Assembly: GCF_024722015.1 (NCBI RefSeq)
Contig: NZ_JANQBD010000048.1
Span: 1 to 41,790, forward strand
Source of the DNA: Paenibacillus radicis (ex Xue et al. 2023)
Lineage (GTDB): Bacteria; Bacillota; Bacilli; Paenibacillales; NBRC-103111
Direction: 5' to 3'
DNA: 41,790 nt
The notes below the pieces were generated by a model. The model did not search any database. It saw nothing but the letters and a program-made list of their open reading frames with translations, and was not told where the DNA came from. Made by a program: the position numbers and the translations under genes. Shown here in pieces: positions 23,247 through 31,905 of the stretch. Every line of letters begins with the position of its first letter. Position 1 is the first letter of the stretch.

Positions 23247-24170
23247 ATGCAAAAACTGAAGCCTGATTCCATACATGAAATGACGCATTTGGATCAACTT
23301 GAGGCTGAAGCGATTTATATTATACGAGAAGTAGCGGCGGAATGTGAAAATCCCGTGATGCTGTATTCGATCGGGAAGGATAGTTCCGTAATGCTGCATT
23401 TGGCGCTGAAAGCTTTCTATCCCGAGAAACCGCCATTTCCTTTTATGCATATTGATACAACGTGGAAATTTAAAGAAATGATCGAATTCCGCGATCGCAA
23501 AGCTAAAGAATTTGGGATCGATATGATTGTTCATTCGAATCAGGAAGGTGTTCAACAAGGGATCAACCCATTTGATCATGGTTCCGCGTACACCGATATT
23601 ATGAAAACCCAAGCATTAAAACAGGGATTGGACAAATACGGATTTACGGCTGCGTTTGGCGGCGGAAGACGCGATGAGGAGAAATCCCGTGCAAAAGAGA
23701 GGATTTTCTCGTTCCGGAATAAGAATCATGCCTGGGATCCGAAAAACCAACGGCCGGAAATGTGGAAGCTTTTCAACACAAGAATCAATAAGGGAGAAAG
23801 CATCCGCGTCTTCCCAATATCCAACTGGACGGAAAAAGACATCTGGCAATACATTCGCAGAGAAAACATTGATATTGTGCCTCTCTATTTTGCAAAAGAA
23901 AGACCCGTCGTCAATCGTGATGGACATATGGTCATGGTGGATGATGATCGTTTGAAACTCGAACCTCATGAGAAAATTGAAATGAAGAAGATGCGGTTTC
24001 GCACATTAGGCTGCTATCCTCTTACTGGCGGTGCCGAGTCTGAGGCAGATACGCTAGATGCCATTATCGAAGAAACGCTTGGTGCGGTTTCATCCGAACG
24101 GACAACTCGGGTTATTGACCAAGAAGAGGCTGGAAGTATGGAAAGACGTAAACGGGAGGGTTATTTCTAA
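23247..24170 (+). CDS. cysD: Sulfate adenylyltransferase subunit 2 (CysD)
   Basis: 307 aa. CysD and CysN together make adenylyl sulfate (APS) from ATP and sulfate. The PP-loop motif VMLYSIGKDSSVMLHLALKA, FMHIDTTWKFKEM, FGGGRRDEEKSRAKER and WTEKDIWQYIRRE are the CysD signature. AAGGAGG precedes ATG 23247. The C-terminal MRFRTLGCYPLTGG and RKREGYF tail are also typical. It is the first gene of a two-gene operon; cysC, cysH and the other reduction genes are not in the window. Confidence 0.97.
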   Translation: MQKLKPDSIHEMTHLDQLEAEAIYIIREVAAECENPVMLYSIGKDSSVMLHLALKAFYPEKPPFPFMHIDTTWKFKEMIEFRDRKAKEFGIDMIVHSNQEGVQQGINPFDHGSAYTDIMKTQALKQGLDKYGFTAAFGGGRRDEEKSRAKERIFSFRNKNHAWDPKNQRPEMWKLFNTRINKGESIRVFPISNWTEKDIWQYIRRENIDIVPLYFAKERPVVNRDGHMVMVDDDRLKLEPHEKIEMKKMRFRTLGCYPLTGGAESEADTLDAIIEETLGAVSSERTTRVIDQEEAGSMERRKREGYF

Positions 24171-24171
24171 A

Positions 24172-25911
24172 ATGAAAAGTCTGCTTAAATTTATTACTTG
24201 CGGAAGTGTAGACGACGGAAAATCCACCTTAATTGGACATATGCTTTATGAGGCCAAGCTTTTATTCGCCGACCAGGAAAGAGCGTTAGAGCTGGATAGC
24301 AGACTTGGCAGCCGCGGCGGCAAAATTGACTATTCCTTGCTTCTAGATGGACTACTGGCGGAGCGCGAACAAGGGATTACGATTGATGTGGCTTATCGGT
24401 ATTTTACGACGGATCATCGTTCCTTCATCGTAGCGGACACGCCGGGACACGTAGAATATACACGTAACATGGCCGTTGGAGCATCCTTTGCGGATCTGGC
24501 TATTATTCTTGCGGACGCAACGAAAGGGGTTATTACCCAAACCAAGCGCCATACTCGGATTTGTGCACTCATGGGCATTAAACATCTTGTTTTGGCTGTG
24601 AACAAAATGGATTTAGTGAATTTTGATCCTAAGAAATTTGAAGCGATCAAACAAGAGTTCTCGCAATTGACCACTGAGTTTCACTTTGAAAGTATTCAGG
24701 TGATCCCTGTTTCTGCGACAGAAGGGGATAACATTACGAAAAAATCACCAAATACCCCATGGTACGATGGCCTTGCTTTGCTGCCGTATTTGGAAAATGT
24801 GGATGTTCACCAAACCGATGACACGAAGAAGTTTATGATGCCGATTCAGCGTGTATGTCGACCGGATCATACATTCCGCGGCTTCCAAGGTCAGATTGAG
24901 GCAGGAACCATCGCGGTTGGCGAAGAGCTGACGACGCTACCTAGTCGTGAAAAAGCGAAGGTCAAACGTATTTTAGTGACAGACCAAGATCGGAATTCTG
25001 CACATGCTGGACAGCCTGTAACCATTCAATTGGATCGGGAAGTTGACGTTTCGCGGGGTTGTGTATTTACCAAAGATAATCAACTCCAAGAGGCGGATAG
25101 TTTCTCAGCTACGATTCTTTGGATGGATGACTCCGTACTGATGCCTGGCAAAAATTATTTAGTCAAAGTAGGAACGAAAGTCCTGCCTGGTACCGTGACG
25201 GCAATTATTCATAAAATCGATATCAATTCTGGAAATACGGTTCCAGCCGATCACATTGTCAAAAATGAATTGGCCAAATGTGAATTTTCTTTATCGGACA
25301 ACATCGTATTTGATTCCTTCGAAAAAAATAAAAGCATTGGCGGATTTATTCTAATCGATCGTGTAACCAACATGACGTCCGCTTGTGGAGTGATTAACCA
25401 AACCCTTCAAAGCTCCGACAGTTTGGTACGGCTAGATACGGAAATCACCAGAGATGTTCGTGCCCAGCAAAAAGGTCAGAATCCATTAACCCTCTGGTTC
25501 ATCGGTACGGTTTGGGATAACTCAACCCTTGCGAAGGAAGTCGAAAAACGTTTGGTATCGACAGGCCACCATACCATGTTACTCAATAATGGCCAGGGAG
25601 AATCGTTGCAGCGATTAGCAGAAGTTGCAAAATTGATGAATGATGCTGGACTTATTGCATTGGTATCGAATGATTCCCCGGTGGAAAACGACCGAGAAAC
25701 CGCGCGAGACATCATTGGCAAAGAATATATTGAAGTTTATGTAAACGGACCGCTTGCAGGCAGCTCGAGTACAAAGGATACACCTGGGAACCCGGAAATC
25801 GAAATCGATACAAGCAATTTTTCAATCGAAGAAGCTGCAAATTATGTAGTGAAACGAATTATCAAATATTTAATCAATGAGAGTAGTCGTGGACAATTCC
25901 TTAATTTCTAA
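24172..25911 (+). CDS. cysN: Sulfate adenylyltransferase GTPase subunit CysN with decayed APS-kinase tail
   Basis: 579 aa from ATG 24172 (GGGAGGG upstream, one base after the cysD stop codon); the reading frame open further upstream overlaps cysD. Residues 1-210 are the G domain: CGSVDDGKSTLIG (P-loop), ADTPGHVEYTRN, NKMDL. Two beta-barrel domains follow. From about 437 to the end it aligns with the APS-kinase part of CysNC fusions (LWFIGTVWDNSTLAKEVEKR; RLAEVAKLMNDAGLIALVSN; IEVYVNGPLA; NPEIEIDTSNFSIEEAANYV), but the P-loop GLSGSGKST is replaced by GTVWDNST and the DGDNVRHGL and GLYKKAR regions are missing. The tail is therefore probably catalytically dead, so APS kinase activity must come from elsewhere or the pathway goes through APS reductase. 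Confidence 0.93.
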   Translation: MKSLLKFITCGSVDDGKSTLIGHMLYEAKLLFADQERALELDSRLGSRGGKIDYSLLLDGLLAEREQGITIDVAYRYFTTDHRSFIVADTPGHVEYTRNMAVGASFADLAIILADATKGVITQTKRHTRICALMGIKHLVLAVNKMDLVNFDPKKFEAIKQEFSQLTTEFHFESIQVIPVSATEGDNITKKSPNTPWYDGLALLPYLENVDVHQTDDTKKFMMPIQRVCRPDHTFRGFQGQIEAGTIAVGEELTTLPSREKAKVKRILVTDQDRNSAHAGQPVTIQLDREVDVSRGCVFTKDNQLQEADSFSATILWMDDSVLMPGKNYLVKVGTKVLPGTVTAIIHKIDINSGNTVPADHIVKNELAKCEFSLSDNIVFDSFEKNKSIGGFILIDRVTNMTSACGVINQTLQSSDSLVRLDTEITRDVRAQQKGQNPLTLWFIGTVWDNSTLAKEVEKRLVSTGHHTMLLNNGQGESLQRLAEVAKLMNDAGLIALVSNDSPVENDRETARDIIGKEYIEVYVNGPLAGSSSTKDTPGNPEIEIDTSNFSIEEAANYVVKRIIKYLINESSRGQFLNF

Positions 25912-25922
25912 TGCCAACATAA

Positions 25923-25961
25923 CCCTACATCACCGTGAATAGTGATGTAGGGACTTTTTTT
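25923..25961 (+). terminator. Terminator of cysDN
   Basis: CCCTACATCAC (25923-25933) pairs fully with GTGATGTAGGG (25942-25952), and ACTTTTTTTG follows on the plus strand. It is 11 bases after the cysN stop codon. Confidence 0.92.
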
Positions 25962-26013
25962 GTCCGCGGCATGAGGCGCCTGTTAAGACTCTATTGGTGT
26001 ATTACTGGAAATA

Positions 26014-26037
26014 AGCAGGTCGCCGCGGCAACCTGCT
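26014..26037. repeat. GC-rich near-perfect palindrome
   Basis: AGCAGGT-CGCCGCGGCA-ACCTGCT is a 24-base palindrome with one mismatched pair, flanked on both sides by GGTGTATT. It lies in the 150-base gap between cysN and the histidine kinase gene. It may be a terminator-like or dispersed element; no second copy was identified in the window. Confidence 0.5.
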
Positions 26038-26112
26038 GGTGTATTTCGTTCGCAGAAAAAGGAGTTGCCCTACTCTGCAGTATTTAAAGACGCATGTTGA
26101 TTGGGAATGTAC

Positions 26113-27597
26113 CTAAGGTGTTCGAACGATTGCTAGGCTTACCGACGGTTGCCCATGCTGTCGGCTATCATGAAGCGGAATTCTTACCTCGAAGGTGCTT
26201 CCTTTCCCCATCTCGCTTCGAACGCCGATGCTTCCGTTGTGGAGCTCGACAAGCTCCCTGACAATGGCAAGCCCCAAGCCGGATGAGCCTTTATGCTTTA
26301 CCGGTCTGCCTCTTTCCACTTTAAAGAACCGTTCCCAGATGAGCCCTTGATCCTCCGGCGATATCCCGATTCCAGTATCGGTTACCGTGATCAGGACGCA
26401 CTCCTCCGACGGAACCGCCATCGCTTTCAGTTCTATCGTTCCGTTCTCGGTGAACTTGACCGCATTTTTGATCAAATTGTTAAAAATTTGTTCCAGCCGA
26501 TCAGGATCGGCAAAGGCCTGCGGTGAATCTTCATCCATGCTGGAGTGGATGATCGTCCCTCGAGCTTCGGCTTCCGGACGGAATTTGAAGGCCAGCTTGG
26601 ACAGCATCGCCTGAACATCGACCGCCATCCATAGGAGCTCGATTTCTTTATTTTCCAGCTTCATCAAATCGGTAATATCATCCACCAGCCGGTTCATATG
26701 AAGTGTTTCGTTATACATGATTTCGTAATATTGGTCTCTCGCTCCTTCTTCGATCAAACCATCCTGCAGAGCCTCCAAAAACCCCTGCATCGCCGTAAGG
26801 GGAGTACGCAGCTCATGCGAAACATTAGCCAAAAAGTCATGACGAAGCTGATTCAGCTTCCTCTTTTCCTGGTCAACGCGTTCAAGCTGCTCCATCATGT
26901 GGTTGATCGTCGTCGCCAGCTCTCCGATCTCATCCCTGGAGTCTATTCGAATTCTCTCACTGTAATCTCCGACGGCGATCTTGGCCGCCGCCTTGTCAAT
27001 CTGTTGGATGGGTCGGGTAATCGACCAGGATAAATAGGAGGATACCCCAAACGAAAAGAAGATGCCAAGCAGAGTAACCCAAAGGATCGTTTCTCTAAGC
27101 TGAGCGATGGTCTCATTCATCCCTTTAAGAGGTGAATGAAGAACAATACCACCATATACGTCGTTATCTTTTCCCCACGGAACCGCAACCGAAAGCATAC
27201 CTTCCTTTAATCCTTCGAATTGATTCCATTTTGCAGGCTCACCATTGATGACTTGATTCACCACCTCGGTGCTGACGACCTTGCCTATGTTCACCTCATC
27301 CTTGGAGGAGGTTGTGACGATATTTCCATTCATATCAAAAATCCAAATGCGCGAGTCAAAGGCTTGATCAAAAAAATGCAGCTGCTCCTTAAAGCCGTCA
27401 TTCGGAGCCGTCTGATTTTGTATAGCGAGATTGACCTGCTTGGCCTGCCGGATCATCTCATTACTTTTGGAGTTGACTATGTATTCTTTGGCAAACAATG
27501 AAATCACAAGCCCGACCGCACAAAGCCCCAGGAGCACCGTAACGATAGAGCTTGTCAGCATTTTGCGGAGAATGCTTTTATTTGGATTCAAGAACAT
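26113..27597 (-). CDS. Sensor histidine kinase (HAMP, HisKA, HATPase)
   Basis: 494 aa. Membrane segments near residues 15-37 and 168-190 flank an extracellular sensor part. A HAMP domain (about 190-245), HisKA dimerisation domain with the phosphorylated His in LANVSHELRTPLTAMQG (about 258-275), and HATPase domain with NNLIKNAVKF (N box), VTDTGIGI (G1) and GSSGLGLAIV (G2) follow. It receives an unknown extracellular signal and phosphorylates the response regulator encoded by the overlapping upstream gene; GAGGTAGAAGC precedes ATG 27597 and the two frames overlap by ten bases. The pair lies next to the exopolysaccharide operon and could control it; this is inference. Confidence 0.95.
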   Translation of the reverse strand: MFLNPNKSILRKMLTSSIVTVLLGLCAVGLVISLFAKEYIVNSKSNEMIRQAKQVNLAIQNQTAPNDGFKEQLHFFDQAFDSRIWIFDMNGNIVTTSSKDEVNIGKVVSTEVVNQVINGEPAKWNQFEGLKEGMLSVAVPWGKDNDVYGGIVLHSPLKGMNETIAQLRETILWVTLLGIFFSFGVSSYLSWSITRPIQQIDKAAAKIAVGDYSERIRIDSRDEIGELATTINHMMEQLERVDQEKRKLNQLRHDFLANVSHELRTPLTAMQGFLEALQDGLIEEGARDQYYEIMYNETLHMNRLVDDITDLMKLENKEIELLWMAVDVQAMLSKLAFKFRPEAEARGTIIHSSMDEDSPQAFADPDRLEQIFNNLIKNAVKFTENGTIELKAMAVPSEECVLITVTDTGIGISPEDQGLIWERFFKVERGRPVKHKGSSGLGLAIVRELVELHNGSIGVRSEMGKGSTFEVRIPLHDSRQHGQPSVSLAIVRTP

Positions 27598-28292
27598 GCT
27601 TCTACCTCAAGCTTGTAACCCACTCCCCATACTGTATGAATACACACATTATGACAAGGGCTTAACTTTTCACGTAGTTTTTTGATGTGAACGTCCACCG
27701 TTCTCATATCGCCCAAAAAGTCATATCCCCACACCTGCTCCAGCAGCTGTTCTCTCGTAAACACACTGCCTGGAGATTTCGCAAAAAACGTGAGAAGCTC
27801 AAACTCCTTGGGGCGTAAGTCGATTTTCACGCTACCCGCAATGACCTCCCGGCGGGCCACATGAATGGCTAAATCATCAAACTCGTATTGGGAGGGCGCA
27901 TCAACTTCGATGGCGGCTTGTCCTTTCTGCATTCTGCGAAAGATCGCTTTAATGCGCGACACCAGCTCCCTCGGACTGAAGGGTTTGGTCATATAATCGT
28001 CCGCACCGAGCTCCAGACCAAGCACACGGTCAAATTCATCGTTCTTCGCTGTCAGCATAATGACGGGTACATCGTCGTATCGTTTTGTAATCTCCCGGCA
28101 CGTTTCGAAACCGTCGAGCCCGGGCATCATTACATCCAATATCACTATATCAGGCTTAACTTCCGCTAGCATGGCCAAGGCCGAGACGCCGTCAGGTGCT
28201 TCTATCAATTCAATGAGCTGCTGACGAAAATAGAGTCGGATTATTTCCCTCACATTCGGATCATCATCCGCGATCAACACTTTCCAGGGCAC
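27588..28292 (-). CDS. OmpR/PhoB-family response regulator
   Basis: About 234 aa. The receiver domain has WKVLIADDDPNV (acidic pocket), DIVILDVMMPGLDG (phosphorylated Asp), VIMLTAKND and DDYMTKPFSPRELV; the winged-helix output domain has LRPKEFELLTFFAKS and FTREQLLEQVWGYDFLGD, ending in VDVHIKKLREKL. Start GTG 28292 is chosen because AAAGGTGTG is well placed and the protein then begins MPWKVLIADDD; the frame reading from ATG 28346 adds 18 residues without a ribosome binding site. It is translated with the kinase. Region 28347-28510 has no gene, and a promoter must lie there, though no clear hexamers were seen. Confidence 0.95.
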   Translation of the reverse strand: MPWKVLIADDDPNVREIIRLYFRQQLIELIEAPDGVSALAMLAEVKPDIVILDVMMPGLDGFETCREITKRYDDVPVIMLTAKNDEFDRVLGLELGADDYMTKPFSPRELVSRIKAIFRRMQKGQAAIEVDAPSQYEFDDLAIHVARREVIAGSVKIDLRPKEFELLTFFAKSPGSVFTREQLLEQVWGYDFLGDMRTVDVHIKKLREKLSPCHNVCIHTVWGVGYKLEVEACS

Positions 28293-28510
28293 AAGCGGTT
28301 CACACCTTTCTATGGTCCTTATATAGGATTCTGACATCACTTCCATTTTAAGTGGGTAGCCGACCGGCGGTGTATCATTTATACGACTAAGTGATAGACA
28401 ACTGGGCTGCCCTAAGAGTCTACATCAGTAAGCTGCTTCAGTAATAAGCGTTTGTCTAGGCAGATCAAGAATTATACAAATTACCTTTATTTTCCACTAA
28501 ATTTCCCACT

Positions 28511-28540
28511 AAAAAACGCCCTCTATCGCATAGAGGGCGT
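28511..28540 (-). terminator. Terminator of the exopolysaccharide operon
   Basis: On the minus strand ACGCCCTCTAT (28530-28540) pairs fully with ATAGAGGGCGT (28516-28526) with a three-base loop, and a TTTTTT run follows (plus AAAAAA 28511-28516). It is about 80 bases after the last gene of the operon (stop at 28623). Confidence 0.9.
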
Positions 28541-28622
28541 CACAATCTGATTATTAGGATTTTTTGGGAAGCGAAGTGTTTGTGTCAAAGTTTCGAACGC
28601 GGTGGTTAGGGAGAGAATTGCT

Positions 28623-29495
28623 TTACCAGGAAGACAAAGTCGTCCTCTTCCATGTGTTGGGAGCAACACACACATACACGTACCCGTTGTCCCATGCGAT
28701 CTCGCCCTCTTGTCCGGGGGCTGAAGACGAGACCGGCGTCATGGATTTCCTGATGCGGATGCTGTCATCGCTGATGTCCAGCTTGGTCTTGGCGTCCGTA
28801 TTTCCAATGCCAATGTTGCCGCTGCCGCGATTGATGGTTAACGGGCTGTCCAATGCTTTACCGTCATCGGAATAACGGATAATTTGCAGATTGGAGCCGG
28901 CATTCCCTCCAGATTCCTCAGATGAATCTGCGCGCATAGCCCAGCGGGGAGTCGTGATATTCCCATCAGCCGATTTAGCCCAAGTCAAATCACGATTAAT
29001 GCCTTCAGTTCCGGCAATTCGTAAAATCCCATCCATGACATTGAAATTGGAGGAATGCGTGCGAATTTCAGCTACATCCTGATCGAACGGAATCTCCAGA
29101 CGCGTAAACAGCTCGTTCGGGTTTTTGCCATCAGGCGACATCGTCGTTTCAAATGACATATGATTATGATCATGCTGTTCAGGGTCATTTGCTTTGGCAT
29201 GAGAAACGATAGCCGTCTTATCATTACCATTCTCATCCAGCCACGAGATAGCTGGCTTCGCCCGATCTTTGGTCCACTGAAGCCGGATGAGATCCGATAA
29301 GTGACCTTCTGTGGAAATCCACTGCTTATCCGTAGAAAGGTGAAACCTTTCATTATGGGGGACCTGAATGCCTCCTCCCGGTAAAGACGATTCCTGAAAG
29401 GTGTTGGCTATATCGCTGCCGCCTGCGAGAGCCATCCCTGAAATACCGAGAGCTGCACCAGCCAACAGGGAAACAACCAAACCTGAAATTTTCAT
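28623..29495 (-). CDS. Secreted tail-fibre-like protein of unknown function
   Basis: 290 aa; GAAGGAGGATAAGT precedes ATG 29495. Residues 1-25 are a signal peptide ending MALAGGS. The rest is beta-rich and repeat-like: FQESSLPGGGIQVPHNERF, HLSTDKQWISTEGHLSDLI, GNIGIGNTDAKTKLDISDD, and the closing EGEIAWDNGYVYVCVAPNTW. Those last blocks resemble phage tail-fibre or hyaluronate-lyase-like proteins that end with trimeric beta-helix segments. There is no chaperone of the phage type nearby. It is the last gene of the operon, and a role as secreted carbohydrate-binding or surface fibre protein is inferred from location and composition. Confidence 0.65.
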   Translation of the reverse strand: MKISGLVVSLLAGAALGISGMALAGGSDIANTFQESSLPGGGIQVPHNERFHLSTDKQWISTEGHLSDLIRLQWTKDRAKPAISWLDENGNDKTAIVSHAKANDPEQHDHNHMSFETTMSPDGKNPNELFTRLEIPFDQDVAEIRTHSSNFNVMDGILRIAGTEGINRDLTWAKSADGNITTPRWAMRADSSEESGGNAGSNLQIIRYSDDGKALDSPLTINRGSGNIGIGNTDAKTKLDISDDSIRIRKSMTPVSSSAPGQEGEIAWDNGYVYVCVAPNTWKRTTLSSW

Positions 29496-29554
29496 TTTAC
29501 TTATCCTCCTTCTTTTTCACCAATTCCGCTCCAACTCTGTCCGGCACTCATCTG

Positions 29555-30838
29555 TCAGCGATTATTTTTCAATAACTCGATCCATCTCACGTAATCATGG
29601 ATAGCGATTCCGGAATAGCTCGGGTAAGGGGTGAGGTTTTCCTTGACCAGCTGCAATTGCGACTCCATATGCGCAGGGTCAAGCGAATGAAAGGTGGTAT
29701 GATCGCCTTCCTTGCTGGGTAATGTATCCACCGCAACGATTGCTTGTTTCTTAAGCGTCACTGCTTCCAAGATGATCGACTTGGCCCTGGCAATAATTCC
29801 ATTACTGCCCAGTGCGGTATTGCGATATGCCATAATGACGACACTGTCCGCCTTCTCCAGCAGCCAAGCACTAAAGGAGTAGTTTGTTCCCGGAACTGCA
29901 ATACTGTTGATCCAGAAGGGAATATCGAAGGCCATCGTCATGCTGCGATCGGTTCTTCTCACTTCCGTTTCAATCAGTCTGATCGTATCCATCCAACGTT
30001 CGAGCACCCAGTTCTGCTGGGTTTTCCAAATGTCCAGAGTGTACGGTTCAATATCAAAATGGTAGCCTTGAAATCGCTCCAGGGTATCCACCGAAGTGTT
30101 ATATTGGGTAACCGCCCCAATAAATTGCTGGATATAAATCTGTTTATTTTCATAAATCCAATCCGACGCACCAGCCAGCGCTTCAACCCTGATGCCCAGA
30201 CCATTAGCACTGCGGATAAACGTCCGGTATGCTTCTTGATTGGTATACGTCTCGTAGCGAAGATATATCGTAGTCAACCTTTGGTTAACCGCAAACTTAA
30301 GGATGCTATCGCGCTCGTTCTCAATTATCTTGCTGTCCCAGATCCAAGTAGACCTTTGCGCTTTGTCAGACGAAGTCACCAGCACCAGATTCCGTTCCTG
30401 CACCCAATCGACATCAGCTCCAAGGCTTTCGCTAACAGCCCTGAGCGGAACCATGGTTCGGTCATTTTTAATGACTGCCGGCGCGTCCAGCTTAACTTCC
30501 TTGCCGTTGATTGAAGCATTTTTTTGACCAATGGTTAATTTTGTGGTGAGATGCTTGCTATGCAGGGTTACCTGTTCCAGCGAACGATCCCACTCCACCT
30601 CAGCCCCCAATCTTTCGGCGATCTCTCTTGCTGGAACCATCGTACTGCCCGTCCGCTCATCGATGTAAGGCTGCGCATTCGCAAAGTCCATCTTTTCCCC
30701 GTTCACCTCCACCTCAAGCTCAGTGATATAAGAGTACACCGGGATCAACAAGGAACCGATCGAAAAAATCAGGTAAAAGACTAAACATGCAATCGTCTTT
30801 CTCATATGTTGAATTGGATTAAACAACGCTATATTCAA
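29555..30838 (-). CDS. Stalk-domain protein with TIM-barrel hydrolase-like domain
   Basis: About 427 aa. A hydrophobic N-terminal segment (residues about 12-38, signal anchor) is followed by two copper-amine-oxidase-N-like 'stalk' repeats (MVPAREIAERLGAEVEWD; RTMVPLRAVSESLGADVDW), then a TIM-barrel-like domain resembling glycoside-hydrolase or deacetylase relatives (FQGYHFDIEPYTLDIW, VIMAYRNTALGSNGII, IVAVDTLPSKEGDHTTFH). The DxE in FDIEPY suits a catalytic acid pair. TTG 30838 is the preferred start, since AAAGGAAGAGC lies in the end of the upstream ORF; ATG 30805 has no ribosome binding site. Catalytic function is unproven, but an extracellular carbohydrate-active role fits the operon. Confidence 0.75.
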   Translation of the reverse strand: MNIALFNPIQHMRKTIACLVFYLIFSIGSLLIPVYSYITELEVEVNGEKMDFANAQPYIDERTGSTMVPAREIAERLGAEVEWDRSLEQVTLHSKHLTTKLTIGQKNASINGKEVKLDAPAVIKNDRTMVPLRAVSESLGADVDWVQERNLVLVTSSDKAQRSTWIWDSKIIENERDSILKFAVNQRLTTIYLRYETYTNQEAYRTFIRSANGLGIRVEALAGASDWIYENKQIYIQQFIGAVTQYNTSVDTLERFQGYHFDIEPYTLDIWKTQQNWVLERWMDTIRLIETEVRRTDRSMTMAFDIPFWINSIAVPGTNYSFSAWLLEKADSVVIMAYRNTALGSNGIIARAKSIILEAVTLKKQAIVAVDTLPSKEGDHTTFHSLDPAHMESQLQLVKENLTPYPSYSGIAIHDYVRWIELLKNNR

Positions 30839-31100
30839 GCTCTTCCTTTACCACCTCTACAATGCCTTCAACGTAGCCGGGCAGTTCCCTTTCATCCGGC
30901 TCCTCCGCCATCACACGCACCAAAGCCTCCGTACCCGAAGGCCGCACCAATACACGACCGATAACGACGCTTGGACGCCTCCTCCCGCAGCTGCGTGGCA
31001 GCATGCTGCCTACAACGAGGCCCAGCTCAAAGGCCAGCTCCGGCGATAGTTCGCGGTTCGCAACCCCTCTGACACCATCCGTACCAAAAACAACTCCCAT
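30819..31100 (-). pseudogene. glmM: glmM remnant: phosphoglucosamine mutase with in-frame internal deletion
   Basis: 93 aa. The first part, VFGTDGVRGVANRELSPEL, matches the GlmM N-terminus, and the last part, LVRPSGTEALVRVMAEEPDE onward, its C-terminal domain. The join is at about 30953-30960, where VVIGR passes directly to VLVRPSGTE; the roughly 350 residues between, including the catalytic Ser loop TRISG, are gone. Both flanks normally have a GR near this point (IGRDTRISG; NGRVLVRPSGTE), so a recombination at short homology is likely. AAGGAG precedes ATG 31100 and the frame is intact, ending 20 bases inside the next gene. The product cannot have mutase activity; the ORF may persist because it carries the next gene's ribosome binding site. 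Confidence 0.88.
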
Positions 31101-31124
31101 ATTGGAACTCCTTCCCATGACTTA

Positions 31125-31886
31125 TTATGCAAAAATCCCCATTCGTGCATAAAAGGCCCGATTCGCCTCCTCTAATTGTTCAGGGGTGTTAATCCCCATA
31201 ACCTCCGTCGGATCCTCAAGGACGATCGCTTCAAATCTCTTATGGCCCCCGGAAATGCCCGTCTGCCTCATTACCTTCACTATATCGGTCAAGTAAAACT
31301 CATGCTGAGCATTGTTGTTGGTAATGCCGTAGAGCGCTCGAAACAAGCTTTCATTATCAAAACAGAAAATCCCTGTGTTTATTTCGTTAATCCGTTTCTG
31401 CTCCGGAGTTGCGTCCTTCTCTTCAATAATGTCGATGACTTCACCGCTCAGAGGATCGCGAATAATTCTTCCGTAGCCGGTCGGATCTTGGATCACCGCG
31501 GTCAATACCACTCCGGAGCATGAGTTTGCCCTCTGGGCAGCAAGCAGCCGTTCGATGGTGGATTGCCTGATGAGAGGCGTATCTCCCGTAAGCACCAAGG
31601 TTGATCCGCAGCGGTTTCTGAGCATAGGCTCAGTCTGGAGAACGGCGTGCGCCGTTCCAAGCTGTATGGCCTGCTCAACGAATGCAACCCGCGTTCCCAA
31701 ATACGCCCTCACAAGGTCCCCTCTATGCCCAACGACAACCAGAATCCGGCTGATAGGCATGCTTTCCAGCTTGTCGACCAAACGTCCGACCATCGGTATG
31801 CCCCCGACGGGATGAAGTACTTTGGGCAGCTCCGACTTCATTCGTGTGCCTTTACCTGCAGCTAACAGAATAGCGAATGCTTCCAT
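31125..31886 (-). CDS. GlmU-like N-acetylglucosamine-1-phosphate uridylyltransferase, N-terminal domain only
   Basis: 253 aa versus about 455 for full GlmU. The pyrophosphorylase domain is complete: LLAAGKGTRMKSELPKVLHP (UTP binding), LGTAHAVLQ, TGDTPLI (metal-binding Asp), NEINTGIFCFD, NAQHEFYLTDIV and EVMGINTPEQLEEANR. The left-handed beta-helix acetyltransferase domain is absent, the protein stopping at the linker helix. GGGAGGA precedes ATG 31886. It can be expected to make UDP-GlcNAc from GlcNAc-1-phosphate and UTP but not to acetylate GlcN-1-phosphate. It sits 19 bases after glmS, followed 24 bases later by the glmM remnant, and is probably the UDP-sugar source for this operon. Confidence 0.9.
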   Translation of the reverse strand: MEAFAILLAAGKGTRMKSELPKVLHPVGGIPMVGRLVDKLESMPISRILVVVGHRGDLVRAYLGTRVAFVEQAIQLGTAHAVLQTEPMLRNRCGSTLVLTGDTPLIRQSTIERLLAAQRANSCSGVVLTAVIQDPTGYGRIIRDPLSGEVIDIIEEKDATPEQKRINEINTGIFCFDNESLFRALYGITNNNAQHEFYLTDIVKVMRQTGISGGHKRFEAIVLEDPTEVMGINTPEQLEEANRAFYARMGIFA

Positions 31887-31905
31887 GTGTATTCCTCCCG
31901 TTCGT

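Noticed and set aside
28623..29495. Prophage, suggested by the tail-fibre-like protein
   Set aside because: No capsid, tail, terminase, integrase or lysis genes occur nearby; the gene is part of a polysaccharide operon.
30819..31100. Frameshift or sequencing error as cause of the short glmM
   Set aside because: Both flanks are in the same frame and the missing part is absent from the DNA, so it is a deletion, not a frameshift.
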